From contig JADIIX010000026.1 in NCBI GenBank assembly GCA_027604505.1, positions 124,001 to 188,000 on the forward strand: 64,000 nt of DNA, given 5' to 3'. Numbering within the stretch: position 1 is the stretch's first letter; every line of letters starts with the position of its first letter. Of the stretch, positions 22,074 to 33,630 are shown piece after piece. The notes beneath the pieces were generated by a model. It did no database searches and was not told where the DNA came from. It worked only from the letters and a program-made list of their open reading frames with translations. Position numbers and translations under genes: made by a program. This DNA comes from Gonapodya sp. JEL0774. Its lineage: Eukaryota > Monoblepharomycota > Monoblepharidomycetes > Monoblepharidales > Gonapodyaceae.

Positions 22074-22802
22074 TAACGCAGAGTTCGGACTTTGACAGGT
22101 GTTTCCGCAGGACTTCAAGTATGTGCACAAAGTGTATCTTCAATATCATTGAAAGATCTCATGATCGCTACAGCTGAGAAGCAACGAGTGAAGAACGATA
22201 ATCGGTATGTGGCATCTTACTTGTCCAAGCCGCACCACTTGGGGAGATCTGGCTTGGATTCACTATCCTGCATTGGCTCATACGAGATCTTCCTGTATTT
22301 GGCACCTGTTCACTCGGTAAATACGATAATAAACAAGTGGTAGAAGAACACCTTTCCATTAGAGATGACCAAGATAGATTATTCCACGGCGAAACAAACA
22401 CATTACTAGCTTAGAATACCTTGATGGTTGCCTTAAAGATGGCTCGGATCTTCGCAAGAAGCTGCCCCGAGTTCAACAGGCCGGGTTCGACCAAGAAACT
22501 TCACAATCAAACAGTTTCCACTGTTAAAGCATTCAATCTCCACATCGCAATCATTTCACATTCTCTTTCCCTTGTTGTAATATCTGGTCGATCCTTCACT
22601 CCATCTCAACCTTGGTTGAGTTTGCTTGCTCGTCCTGGCTCGTTCGGACCATTCTTCCCACCATCCGTACCGAATCTCTCGCTTTGCATCCCCGATTCCG
22701 ATCCGTCAATCCTTCAACGTACTCACCTTTGCTTTTCGCTACACCTCTTTGATCTCGATCGTCGATTCGCATCGGCTCCATCATTTCTCACAGTCAACAC
22801 TA

Positions 22803-23970
22803 ATGCCGTCAGAACAGACGTCAACATGCTCACTAGATCCCATCAAGAGCATCCTTGGTGCCGAGCTGAAGGATGATGCCGAGGAGGAGACACTCTATGG
22901 GTCTTTTTCGGAGCTCGTCGGATCGGTGGTGGACCTTGACAAGGTAAACAGACCAAAGGCATGTCAAGAATGGAGGAGGATGACAGCATCATGTTTGAGC
23001 AGGAATACATGAACTGATTCTTCTTGTCCGTCCATCACTCATAGTAGGTGCAATCACCTTCGCGGATATTGGTGCCCGATATCGGTGGCAAGGTACATAT
23101 GCACACTCGTTGCGCCGTTATTGATTCCCATTAACGACCAAGAGTTCTGTCTTTCTTGCATGTCGATGCAGCCCCAGAACCTATTCTCGCTTGTTTCGGA
23201 CTCGTTCCCTCCACTTCCTCTGTCCCCAGATGCCCGCCCTCGTCCCTCCAAGCTCGGTCGTGGGCAACCGTCGCGATCTCCACGCCACCATAAAAGAAAA
23301 CCCACAATGAAACTCAAGCGAGCGATGTCCGTCTTGTCGCTAAGGTGAGCAAAAGTTGATTGGGGTGATCACCAGCAGACCCATCCTCCCCCGTTTCAAT
23401 CACGATGAAATCACCCTTGATGCCACAAAACGATACGAGAAAATAGCACCACAAGTCAGCCATCGATGGCACTCCGTCCCGCCCGTGCGATTCAACACCA
23501 AGTTCGAATGAAACATCACCTCTCACTCCTCGTCAGAACTCACCCACCACCATTGGTTGCAGCCGGAAACTCACCACCGACCGCGATGCGTTCACTCTAG
23601 TCTCTAAAAAAGCTGGATCCATCGATAAACGAAGTTGCTGATTCCTTCAAAACAGCCCCCAGCGAGTGGCTGTTGCCCACGCCAACCGCTTCGCGGTGTT
23701 GGAGGATGGAGACGTAATGAATGAAGTGAACACCAAATAAATTGGATTGCAATCGCGTTACTGGAGCCGCAATCGCTAAAAGACACGTTTAATTCTTGTA
23801 TGGCAGGATCCCGTCGATCATGTGGCTGCGTTGATGCCCGTTCAAACCACCCGAGCTCAAGTCCGTCCGTGCTTTGGCTGATTCTGCTCAACACAACCAG
23901 CACCAGTACAAGATGTGGAAAGAGTGGTTGAATCGGCAGCGGTTCTGTCTCGGACAAGAATTAGGTTCTA
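22803..23970 (+). pseudogene. Decayed duplicate of the unknown-family gene at 18549
   Basis: Matches the 18549 gene block by block. Exon 1 has ELKDDAEEETLYGSFSELVG and ends VDLDK before GTAAAC. Then come a KLGRGQP/SWATV-like block, VAVAHANRFAVLEDGD, an intron in the same place with a similar interior, a block starting DPVDH, and a final HNQHQYKMWKEWLNRQRFCLG. The aligned frame is broken: the block corresponding to KTWASVV meets a stop (CCA TAA), the segment before the HANRFAVL block meets TGA near 23634, and the last exon needs a one-base shift between DPVDH and ALADSAQHNQ. Either this is a pseudogene or the exon structure has changed. Upstream DNA from about 22355 is also similar to that of the other copy. 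Confidence 0.6.
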
Positions 23971-25111
23971 ACAGTAGGATTGTTGGATATATCAGTACAA
24001 TACATTAACGCTAGAATCTCTCATAATTGTGTTCTCCGAGAAGCCGGTGTGAGAGACATTTTGTTTACGTGTTGGCATTCTAGGTATGGCATGGCAATCG
24101 AGGTGCTGCGTTGGCTCCTTCCCTTGCTGACAGTTATTTCCGCCCTCCACAGGATGCACTTGGAGCTGATGTTTACTTTTTGCTGTCTGCGTTGTAAAAC
24201 AATTATGGTCCCGGCCCATGATGCCGCAAACGGTGCGACCGAGGTATTTGTCTGACATCCTATTGGTTCGATACAAGAACCCGACAAAATTTTCGATTCC
24301 ACATTAAGTTTGGTTAGTATGCTGCTATGATGGAGATTTCCTGACAATCCAAATTCGCTCTTGTGGGGAATGGACAGTGGGTCTTTTCTGGGGTGAATGG
24401 TTTCACCCAACTCTGGTGGATGGGATGGCAATAGAGGGAGATAATGGCCCAAAGCATATGTACATAAATTCTCCATGTACGCATGGGTGACGGCTTGCGG
24501 TATAACGGCGTAGTTTTTGTGGGGCATGGCAAAACAAAGAGACGGACACCTCAACACGTCTGTCCCCTCGAACCATTCTTCGATTGAGAGACAAGAGGAA
24601 TGCCAAACTGAGTATCGGAGACTGACACGAATTCACCAAATTCAGGGCTTTGGAATAAAACTGTGCCGCCAGAGTTCGCCAAGGACACACGCCATTGAGG
24701 GTGCAAACTGGGTTCAATACCGCACCCCACCGCACCCAGGTATGGCGGACGGCGGAAAAGGAAAAGAGAGTGCAGACTGAGTGCAGAAAGGTGCAGAAGC
24801 GGCGATTGAGGTGTACAACTGCACAAACGAGTTTCGGCCCTAATGTGAGGAATTGCACGTCTTCTGCAGCAGAACAGCTGGCAGAGATAAAATAACATCC
24901 TGGCACGACCGTGCCCTTCATCTGAGAAAACGCAAGCGTTTTCCATGCTTTTCAATAGCGTCTCGGTCCCGTTTTTTTTGTTGTTTGTTGCTACAAACAG
25001 CCCGCCCCCACTTTGCCCCCTCAGTCGATCTCAATCAATATTTGTCAGCCCGTCTCCCGCCAACGTAGAGCTGAACCCCTTGATCTGATGCCACGCCCCA
25101 AGGGGTTTCAA
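23971..25111. other. Intergenic, no gene recognised
   Basis: About 1.1 kb. Minus-strand open frames of 134-178 codons overlap each other in different frames here (24021-24955). None shows a family motif or splice logic, so they are not called. Confidence 0.4.
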
Positions 25112-25119
25112 TATAAAAG
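25112..25119 (+). promoter_or_regulatory. TATA box of the secreted-protein gene
   Basis: TATAAAAG stands 77 bases before an ATG at 25189 and 139 bases before an ATG at 25251. It is the clearest core-promoter element in the window and suggests a regulated or strongly expressed gene. Confidence 0.5.
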
Positions 25120-25250
25120 CAAGCCAATTTTTAGTTCGCCCAATTCACGCATCAGCACGCTTTTCGCAAATTAAACAAGACATCAACAATGTGGGATTCT
25201 GCGCTCAGCCAGATGCCGTGGCGGCTTTCGATTAACTCTGTGTCTTCCCC

Positions 25251-26774
25251 ATGTCTCTGATTTACAGGCTCATCCCATTCACTTTCCTCGTGGCGGCAAC
25301 ATCAATCATTGGAGTCTCGGCGCAGTCATCAAAGACATCGTACTTCGTGGAGTCCGGATTGACGTTTCCGGATGAGGACTATGTTCACGAGATGGTTCTC
25401 TGTCCCGGCCCCGACGGGAAGCAACAACTTCAGGTGCGCAATATTGTGACGGCTCTTCTATTCGACTCTATCTCACACGTTTGTTAGCTGTGGTACTGGA
25501 ATGATGCCGGCAAGGTTAATGCCGTTACGAATCCCGATTTTTCGTACACCGTGAGTTGGTCCTTCAACTTGGAGTTCGATTCGACCAGACGATCAGTGCA
25601 TTCAACACGACATCGTTCACCATTCAAGGCTACGCCTCTGTTTGAGGCGGACACTGTCCAAGACGCGATCTTCGATAACATGCAGATTTGCGTCGGAAAA
25701 ACGCAGTGCGGGATTACCGTGCAGTTGGCTCAAAATCTCCCACTGTCGACAGCTGGGAAACTTGTGGGAAATGTTATCGACTCGTTTGAAAAGGATAAAA
25801 TCGGCGCCGCGTACTATACGAGCGGACTGCTGCAGAGAGTGGGAAAGTGCACGAGTGTCTTTTGGTCGAACATGCAAAAGGTGAGTGCTTGTAAAAAGCT
25901 AAACTGTGTGGTGAAAGATTTCGACAGCTTCCTTCTTCCCTCACATAGCATTTTTACCCGGTCTTCTCCTCTAGCGACGATTGGACTCTTCTAAAAACAG
26001 ACAACAAAAGCCTCGCTGATATATTGGCCGATCCGATGTACAACTACTGCAACGCCGCTGTGTGTAATCCGTGAGTGTTTAAATCGCCTTTTCTTCGAAG
26101 TTCACCTGGAGTTGGTCGTATATACGTCCTGAACCACTCTCCTTTCAACCACCACTCAGCACCCAGGAATTTTACGGCAAAACGTGTGGAACGAGCGTGG
26201 ATTCAAGCAACACTTGCACCGGCGTCACCTCCCCAGTTCAGCCGTCCAAGTTCATTTTCGGTCTCCAGTACAACGCTCAAGCAGACCCGACTGCATACAA
26301 CACCTACCTCGGCCTCCTAAAGTCGAATTCGAACAAGGTCTCTGGTCCACAGCAGACTTACGAAGTCTGGACTTTTATCGGCCCGGAGAGTCCCTACCAG
26401 ATCGATGAATTCCTGGTCAACAACTACAAGAGTAGTGCGATGGTGTCCCTTCTGATCGGACCTTTCCGCAACCAGAAACAGGGACAAGTGATTTCTGGTC
26501 ATGCCGCTGCCACAATGGGGTGAGCTGAGAGCTTGCGCAGCTTCTACGTTTGACCATGCCTGTAACCGCGACCTACTTTGACATCTCGCCCAGCTACAAG
26601 ATCACTGATGCCCCGCCCAGGACTTGCAACACAGCCAACATCATCTCCGCCGTATTTGAAATAGGTGCTGCAGTCGCGCCGGGCCTCTTCCCCACCGGCA
26701 TCGCCGGTCCCATCATTGCCGGAGCACTTGGCGCGGCCGGCGGATCATTGTCTCTTGCGGGGGCGCTCTGTTGA
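25251..26774 (+). CDS. Secreted cysteine-containing protein with hydrophobic C-terminus, unknown
   Basis: The N-terminus MSLIYRLIPFTFLVAATSII followed by GVSAQS is a good signal peptide. Exons are about 25251-25433 (to KQQLQ), 25488 onward (LWYWNDAGKVNAV), a piece to about 25879 with QICVGKTQCGITVQLAQN, a piece near 26001-26070 (NYCNAAVCN), 26160-26520 (KTCGTSVDSSNTCTG, YEVWTFIGPESPYQ), and a last exon ending near 26774. That last exon encodes CNTANIISAVFEIGAAVAPG and a Gly/Ala-rich hydrophobic stretch before the stop. The cysteines and signal peptide point to an extracellular or surface protein. The C-terminal stretch could be a membrane anchor. An ATG at 25189 spliced at 25218/25267 also joins in frame (MWDSALSQMP, then LIPFTF), so the start is ambiguous. 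No family is recognised. Confidence 0.65.
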
Positions 26775-27597
26775 GAATGTTCAAGAAACGAAAGGACTGA
26801 ATATGTTTCCCCCACCGTGGCGCAACACCTAAAATGAGAAATGGTACAGCAGGACTGGCCTCTCTATTTGGCTCTGATTGGCGAGGGAGCCTGTTTTGCA
26901 GGTTTAGCGCTATTTTGTTCTTATTCTATTATCCTATAATCACTATAATAATACTGAGGGCACTTTCTGAGCGGCGAACTATCGGCAATATCAGCGCTAC
27001 TTCCTCGCAGCAGCGGTAAATGTTGCAGCCCTCGCAGCCAAAGCACCCGCATGGACGAGAGCACTTGGCCTGCGAAAGATGGCTTGGCAGAGTTTAGGAA
27101 GATTTGCTTGAGATTCGAAACAATTCACGGATATTGGGGACAACGGTACAAGGTCAGCACACTTTCTTGCCTGGTCAGTGAAGTCGTGGTAGCGTTGTGC
27201 ACCTTGTGGTCGACCGAGAAAGACTCCTCGGCTACAGTCCGCAGCCATTTTGTTTTTGTGAATCTGTGCAAGGCCTATCAACGGCCAGGCCAGCAATCCC
27301 GGTTTTGAAGTCCGGTGCTTCTTTAGTTAGTAACCAGCAAGCCAACTGAGTTGAAGACGCCAGTCATGCGTTGAGGTTGTTCTTGTAGTATGTTCATTTC
27401 GGAGCGAGAGGTCTTTAGGGGAGGCGACAAAGGTACCGTAGTGTCGAAGAAGAGATGTAATCCAGATAATCCAGTATGTCGAGATATTATGTGTCCTGAT
27501 GTTTGTCTAGCACGAAAGATAGATTTACGTAAGGTTTGGAAGGCAAATTGTACATGAAATGACGTTTCGGCAATTGGAACAGTCGGTGCGGTGAAAT
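26775..27597. other. Intergenic, no gene recognised
   Basis: AT-rich at the start, then minus frames of 98-99 codons (26997-27296, 27323-27619) without motifs. These could be 3' remnants of the decayed kinase-like gene next to them, but nothing recognisable supports that. Confidence 0.35.
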
Positions 27598-28310
27598 CTA
27601 CAGGTATGGCCTGGTACAACGCTCAACAGTGCACAGCCTACGCAGCATTTCAAGTGTTTCCGATGCAGTTGGTCTGGACTCGACTGATCCCTTCACCCGT
27701 AGTCCCAAATGTTGTATATCGTCTGAGAGTTGTACGCCCCGTTGATCGCATTCAAAAATCAATTGACCGACTCCCCAAATGTGCACTTCAGCCCCATGCC
27801 CATCCAAGAAAACTTCTGGAGCATGGCAGAATCTGTTCAGGTTCTGTGCAGTGTGCAGCAACCGTTGGCTGCCATGCTGCTTCGTCCCAATCAATCAAAT
27901 ACCACGATGATGAAGAAGAGAATCGTTTTCTTTGAGAAATAACATTTGGCCAGCGAATATCGCGCTGGTATATAGGACGGTGCCCTCCGTGCATTTTCTG
28001 AGAACGTGTATGATCAACCCGCGCAAAGGTGATAAATAACAAAGGCCATCAATACTGGCACATACCTCCAGCGCTTCAAGAATGCAGACCAGAGCATCAA
28101 CAAGTTCTCCTTCATCTCCTGGCAGAATATCTAGACCCTTTGGTGATAACCACACAGAGTCAGCTGAACATCCTAGCAGTATATCGGTGTTCGGTACTTT
28201 CAATGTCCTGAGACTCTGGTAAACACTTTGCAAATGTTGTATCTTCTCAGCAGCATCAATTTGAATGTTTTCTTGACTGCATTGTCGCCAAGTTCGATAA
28301 TTTTGTCATC
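27598..28310 (-). pseudogene. Fungal protein-kinase-like gene, frameshifted
   Basis: Minus-strand fragments give the C-lobe of a kinase fold in the right order. First comes a helical piece ending LVDALVCILEALE. After an intron (GTATGT to TCTCAG) it continues KMHGGHRPIYQRDIRWPNVI, matching the HRD catalytic loop with His replaced by Gln, then SWYLIDWDEAA in the DFG position (D-W-D). The next block, CHAPEVFLDGHGAEVHIWG, is the APE motif and subdomain IX, followed by RPTASETLEMLRRL (subdomain XI) and a stop at 27598. The APE block is in a different frame from the IDWDEA block, with no usable intron between them, so a one-base shift near 27850 is likely. No glycine-rich loop or catalytic Lys was found upstream. 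It resembles kinase-like domains expanded in early-diverging and basidiomycete fungi. Confidence 0.6.
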
Positions 28311-28500
28311 CCTGCAAGCAAGAGGTGCGTTATTTCACTCATGAAGATTAATCGAAATTTTTGTCCGTTTCCAAGCAAGTACTCGTCCTTTAGTTGGCTT
28401 GCGGGTTGATACCAACTAAGGCAGCTCCGTCCGGGCTTCACAACCGTGATTGCTGGCTTGGCCGATTGTAGGCCCTGCGCAGATTCACAAAAATTAGTTG

Positions 28501-29458
28501 CATTGGTAACATGAGCGTAATAGTGTAACCGGCAGTGACCATGGACAGACTAGGCCAGGAGGAAGGGGTTGATGGGCCGAACAAGAAACCTTCGTCTTCA
28601 TGAGAAACGGCCAAGACCTTGCCAGGGTTCTTTTTTCCAAAAATTGTTTATATTTGCGAGGGACCATGTGCTTGGCCTGATCCCCCTCTGATCAGCGCAG
28701 TCAGCACTAGCGTGATAGATCAGCAGGGAATTCTGGGTGCTGTAGTTTAGTTGTCTCTTTGACTTTTTGACTTCTGTTTATTGCAATGCTGTCTGGATAG
28801 CATCATGATCCATGATGAGCAGCCATGTTCCCGTACTGAAGCATCGCCTGTGGACAAACGCCCAAGGAATGAATCACTGCACAATCTCTGATTGCCTGTG
28901 AGTCCCGTCCCCAACGTGCATGACATCCGCATTCTTTGATATAATCAATGATATTGTAGATTTTTCACACGAAAACCACACTGTGACGCAAATTATACAA
29001 GGAGCGATCTAGAAACCCAGAGTTGAATGGAAATGAGGATTTGAAGTGGGCGGAAAGGGAAATCGTAAAGAAGGCGAATATGCAAATATGATTGAAGCAA
29101 ACACACGGGGCATCCCAAATACACACAAAAAGAAGACAAAAACAGCAGCGGGGCAAGAAGCAGAACGTAAACGCTTCTGCCACCACAGAGTTTCCCATCA
29201 GACCCATAACGTTCATCGTCCCAACGAAACGACACGCAAGCACAGAGTGACGAGCGAGTTCACCCTCCTCTCAACAGACGCCGGATGCAGGATCAGGGGA
29301 GAGAAGGGGTAAAGCGGGCAAGCCGTAAGAAGAGTCTACATCTCCATCGGCCCTGGAGATCATTACGAGCGACCCACGTTCCACTTCTTCGGTTGCTCCC
29401 ATTCACCCGCACCTCCCCGCTCAACAAACCCACAGTCCACCTGTCATCCTCGACCACA
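28501..29458. other. Intergenic, no gene recognised
   Basis: AT-rich, with no open frame showing a family motif on either strand. Confidence 0.4.
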
Positions 29459-30865
29459 TCACCTCTGTCCTTCACTTTCCGTCCCGCCCACCGCTTCCGC
29501 ACTCCCGTTGCTGTTCTCGGCCTCATGACTCGTTTGCTCTCCCACAAACCTCACGTACCCTTCCCACCCCTCCACCACATCACCCCACTTTTGCTTCCAC
29601 TCCGCCACCACGCCCGCCAGATCCTCCATCGCCGCATTGTGTCGGTCCGACACGTCCCGCGGTGTGGACGAGGATCCAAGGATGGACCACGAGCCGCCTT
29701 GGTGGTGCATGCCCAGTGGCCGCACGGGTGGCGGAGGGGGGATGACCGAGGAAGTCTGACCAGGAGGAGGGTCCGCACTTCCGCCTGCACCGGACCCCGC
29801 CGCAGGTGGGGCATCAGACCTTTCCCCTGTCCCAGCGCCAGCGCCCAACAATCCATTCTCTGCGTACAGCGCTTCAAACGCACTGATCATGGCGTTGCGG
29901 AGTCCCTCGCCGTCGTGGGAGAAGCCGAACCGGAACCGGACGCCCGTTTCGACGTGGTTGTGGGAGTCCGAGTCGCGGGAGTCATGAGAGTCACGGGAGT
30001 CGTCCGACGAGTCGGAATAGTCGTCGTTTCCGTCTTGGTCATCGCTCTCGTCCTCGTCGCCGCCGTCGCCGTCGTCGTTGGCATGGTTTGGGCCGTGCAG
30101 CCGTGCGTGAGTGCGGTCTCCGGTGGTCGTAGAGATCCGTCGTGAGGGAGACTGAACGCCCGTTGCAGCTCCGATCTCCGCACCGATTGGGATATCGACT
30201 CGCGCTCCAATCACACCATTGCCCACACCCGTAGTCGCACCAGCTCCGGCGCCCCCTTCCACAGCAGCCGACGGTGCTCCCGCACCAGCCGGCCCAGAAC
30301 CAGTCCCAACCGCAGTCCCCACCGTAGCGGCCACAGTCGACCCCATTTCCGCGAGGAGTTCCCTGCGTACGAGGGCGTCGTCTTCTGGTGAAATTTGAGA
30401 CCGCGTATAGCTTTGCACAAGGAAGTCGTCATCGCGCACCGTCTCGGGGTTGTTGGTAGTGTTTGTGTTGTTTTCAGTCGGTCCGAGGAGGGATCCGGTG
30501 TACGGGACGGCTGCGCTTGCTGGAGATCTGGAGCGGGGCCTACCTAGTGTGCGGTTGGCGGGGAGGAAACGTCGCGAGGGGAAAGTCCATATGGCAAAGT
30601 CGTCTGAGGCGGCGAGGATTGTTGGGGCGGAGGTGGAAGGAAGCGAGGAGGAGGAAGAGGAAGAGTTGGACGCTTCATCGGGACCAGAGCCTGGTGAGCC
30701 CGAGGAGTCAGCAAGAGTAGGAGTGGACGCGTTCGATCTGTCGGATGCGGAGAATGAGAAGAAGGGGCGGATATAAGTGTCGGAATGGTCGGAGTGGGAG
30801 TGGGTTTTGTGGTCGAGACTGCCGGCCTGTTGGGCGAGGGACGCCAAGGCGTCGAGGAAGGACAT
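29459..30865 (-). CDS. Acidic low-complexity protein, unknown
   Basis: A long minus-strand frame in GC-rich DNA. I prefer the ATG at 30865 (MSFLDALASLAQQAGSLD), which opens with an amphipathic helix, giving 468 residues. The frame stays open upstream to an ATG at 31060, but that extra part looks non-coding. Beyond the helix lie Ser-rich runs, a structured-looking piece (SASDDFAIWTFPSRRFLP-like), Gly/Ala repeats, a strongly acidic Asp/Ser stretch with DSRDSHDSRDSDSH, and a better-folded piece near the end (AISAFEALYAENG, then an EWKQKWGDVVEGWEGYVRFV amphipathic helix). The Asp/Ser tract suggests a nuclear or phosphorylated protein, which is inference. No domain is recognised. An upstream exon is possible. 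Confidence 0.55.
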   Translation of the reverse strand: MSFLDALASLAQQAGSLDHKTHSHSDHSDTYIRPFFSFSASDRSNASTPTLADSSGSPGSGPDEASNSSSSSSSLPSTSAPTILAASDDFAIWTFPSRRFLPANRTLGRPRSRSPASAAVPYTGSLLGPTENNTNTTNNPETVRDDDFLVQSYTRSQISPEDDALVRRELLAEMGSTVAATVGTAVGTGSGPAGAGAPSAAVEGGAGAGATTGVGNGVIGARVDIPIGAEIGAATGVQSPSRRISTTTGDRTHARLHGPNHANDDGDGGDEDESDDQDGNDDYSDSSDDSRDSHDSRDSDSHNHVETGVRFRFGFSHDGEGLRNAMISAFEALYAENGLLGAGAGTGERSDAPPAAGSGAGGSADPPPGQTSSVIPPPPPVRPLGMHHQGGSWSILGSSSTPRDVSDRHNAAMEDLAGVVAEWKQKWGDVVEGWEGYVRFVGEQTSHEAENSNGSAEAVGGTESEGQR

Positions 30866-31861
30866 GTCCTCGGACGCGAGCGGGCGGATGACAGAGTCAA
30901 AGAGACGGCGGCCTGAAGTGCATTGGTGGTCATGTGTTTTTGGTGCAATTGGAGGAAATTGGGGTAATTTGGGGCAAGTCCGGAGTGGAACGAATACGTG
31001 ACCCAGTCGTTGGTCCAGAAGTACAGAGGTCCGGCCCGAGTCCGAGTGGAGAGCAAACATCGAGAGAAGCCGAGTTCGAGTGTCGAGGAAGCGAAAAGAA
31101 ACGCGGAAGAGTTCAAATCACGCGACCGACTCGATTTCCACAGCTCCCAAATCACAGAGCGACGCTGCTTTTCACTCTCCACCGCGTCCACCGCGTTCAC
31201 CGCCCCCGCCGTTCCCTCTCGCTGGAGCTACTGTCCCCCTCTCGGACTCCGGAACTCACGGGACAGCCGCTTGAGCTGGGACACCATTGTGTCCACCTCC
31301 CCACCGTCTGCCTTTCGCTTGACGGGCAGTCCCATCGTTGTATACGGTTCTTTCTTTGTCTCTGCGGCTGCTGGCGTTGTCGTCTTCTTGCGCAGCAATC
31401 TGGGTTCAGCTGCGTGGAACAAGGGGCCGTCTTCGCCTCAAGGTTCAAGAGCTTGCTGCGCTTGCTGCCGAAAGGGGGAAAGCTGCACAGTCCAGCAACA
31501 CAAAATTCCTGTCAACGACCGAGTTGGACGTTGGTGGAAAATAAATTCAAAGAGTATGGCCATTTCGAACAAATTACTAGCAAAAGACATGCGTCAAACT
31601 AGTTTCATTGGGTCCGTAGGAGCATGCCGAATGTCGAATCCGTCGGTAACTTACGTTGGCGGCTATAACTAATTCAAATACTTTTCTTGGAACAAAATTG
31701 AAATTTAATAATAGTATATGGAGGTTCCTCGTGCAAGGCTGGAAGAACACGACTGTGGATGGCTCCGTCACCAGTCCTATTTCCCATCAAGTGAAAGTTC
31801 TGTTATGACCGCCAATTTCAACTCCTTTTCGTGATTGAAATTTGGTAAAAGCCATCGAAAA
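30866..31861. promoter_or_regulatory. Divergent intergenic region with possible upstream exons
   Basis: Holds the 5' ends of the acidic protein (-) and the F-box gene (+). Two minus-strand pieces look protein-like: MGLPVKRKADGGEVDTMVSQ near 31330, ending at a GTGAGTTCC donor, and WTNDWVTYSFHSGL near 31000. They may be upstream exons of the minus gene, but I could not join them in phase. Confidence 0.35.
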
Positions 31862-33630
31862 ATGATCGACGCTCTTCCTCCCGAGATTCTTCTGGGCCTC
31901 GTCGTTCCTTGGCTTGGTCTGCCCTCTCGGCTGCGTCTCGCCTCCACGTGTTCCAAATTCCGCCACGAAATATTCGGCGAAATCGCCGTCTGGAGCTCGA
32001 TCGATTTTGTCGGATCGCAGGTCGATGTCGGTGTCGGTGTCGCCGAACGAACTGGATCGGCAACTCCACGCCGCTTCTGCAACGTTCAACTCGTCACAGA
32101 CGCGCTTCTGACCCGTTTCGTGCATCGTATCATCGCCCATGATCACCAAGTCACGCGGACATTCACCAACCTCACAAAGCTCGTGCTCCGCGGCTCTCCC
32201 GTGACGTTTCAGATCGTGTGGAGGATCGTCCACGATCTCGTCCCTCCCAACCAGCTCAAACTCTTGGACCTCAGGTCGTGCTACGACATCGTGTGGCCAT
32301 GGCGTGGCGCACAGTGCACATGGATATGGGACGAATCGCTGTCTGGTGAGAAAGGTGGTTTGGATGGCTATTGGCACGAGATTCAGGGCGGCCTCGAGTA
32401 CCCCTACGGCAAGCTCGCCTTTTACGACCCCGGACCCTCAGACGGGTTCGAAATCTCTGCGCATTCACTCAATGTGAAAGAACGAAACCCCTTTACTCCT
32501 CAAGAGCCGACCACCCCAACCTCAGACGCAGGTGGTCCCGACGACGATCACGACGGCACATCATCACCAACTCCACCACCCGATCTGGGACTCGCTCTCA
32601 TAGGTGGAACCCGCATCTACACAACTCTCCGGGGTGCACATACCCTACTCGTCCTCCACCTTGACTACGTGCCCTCGACCATCCTCTTCCAGCTCGAGCT
32701 CGTGGGCCTCAAGGCACAGGCAGATCTCCCGTGTACCGCCTGTGCGGGAAGTCTGGCGAGAAACGACATCGCCGAAGATGTTCCGGCACCTGGAGCAACA
32801 TGGTACTCATTTCCGCCAGTCTTTCCGGATGTGGTCCCCGTCGGATCAGGCTGGGACCTGCCCGCCACCACCCCCGAAGTCCCACAACCCCCGGACGAAC
32901 CCGACCCGCTCCCCAAGTTCTCCGCCCCCCTCAGACCTCCCCATTGCCCCACGTGCCGCCTCGTCCGCGTGTATCACCGCTCGTGTGCTCATTGTCGACT
33001 GTGCGGAGTCCCCGCGTGTCGTGGGTGTCTCGCCCTTACCAAGGGCGAGCCCCCGTCCACGTCGACCCATCCCGGTAAAGTGTTCACGTGTTTGACAACA
33101 TGTGGAACCTCGTGGGCGTGTCCCGCCTGCTTGGAGGAGCCTCCTGTGCAAAAGTGAGGTCGCTGGTGCATGTTCCTCGTCGTCCAGTTTGGTTTGCTTC
33201 TTGACCCTCCCGGCTCATGCATCCACGCCCCCATGTCTATGCGGACGCATTCTAGACTCTTGAAAATTCCCTCCTGTGCATCCTGTGGCCACCTTATCCG
33301 TGATTGTCCGTTCTGCAACCTCAGTGTGGACGAGTCGGGTCAGTTTCCCTTAGTGCTGTTGCTACTTCGTGATAGGTTCAAACCGAAAGTGTCCCCCCTC
33401 CACACCCCACACACACGAAAACCCTTTCCAACCCAGCCCACTCGGGCCTATCACCCTCCATAGCCGGCGCTCACGGCTCCCTCACGCCGCTGACACCCGA
33501 TTGGCAGTGCGCGGGGTGTCAGGGCAAGGTTTGCGCGGGCTGCGCCAGGAGGGCACGACTGCATCAGGGAACGTCCTGCTGTGGAAGGGGTGTGGAGAGG
33601 GAGGGGAACCGGAGTGTATTTTGGCCGTGA
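31862..33630 (+). CDS. F-box protein with a cysteine-rich, zinc-binding-like tail
   Basis: Exons 31862-33153, 33256-33338 and 33464-33630 keep phase and give 513 residues. The N-terminus is an F-box (LPPEILLGLVVPWLGLPSRL, then LASTCSKFRHEIF), which would bind Skp1 in an SCF ubiquitin ligase. FTNLTKLVLRG and LKLLDLRSCYDIV resemble leucine-rich repeat elements. The C-terminal third has repeated CxxC pairs: CTACAGS, CPTCRLV, SCAHCRLCGVPACRGC, CASCGHLIRDCPFC and CAGCQGKVCAGCARRA, suggesting several zinc sites in a RING- or B-box-like arrangement. An F-box joined to such a tail is uncommon, and the substrate is unknown. The stop codon falls inside the first unit of a 79-base tandem repeat. Confidence 0.75.

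Noticed and set aside
24021-24955. Overlapping minus frames of 134-178 codons
   Set aside because: They overlap in different frames, lack motifs and cannot be joined by splice sites; likely chance.
29285-30145. 286-codon plus-strand open frame
   Set aside because: It lies antisense to the acidic low-complexity gene, has Arg/His-rich shadow composition and no motif. It arises from GC-rich codons on the other strand.
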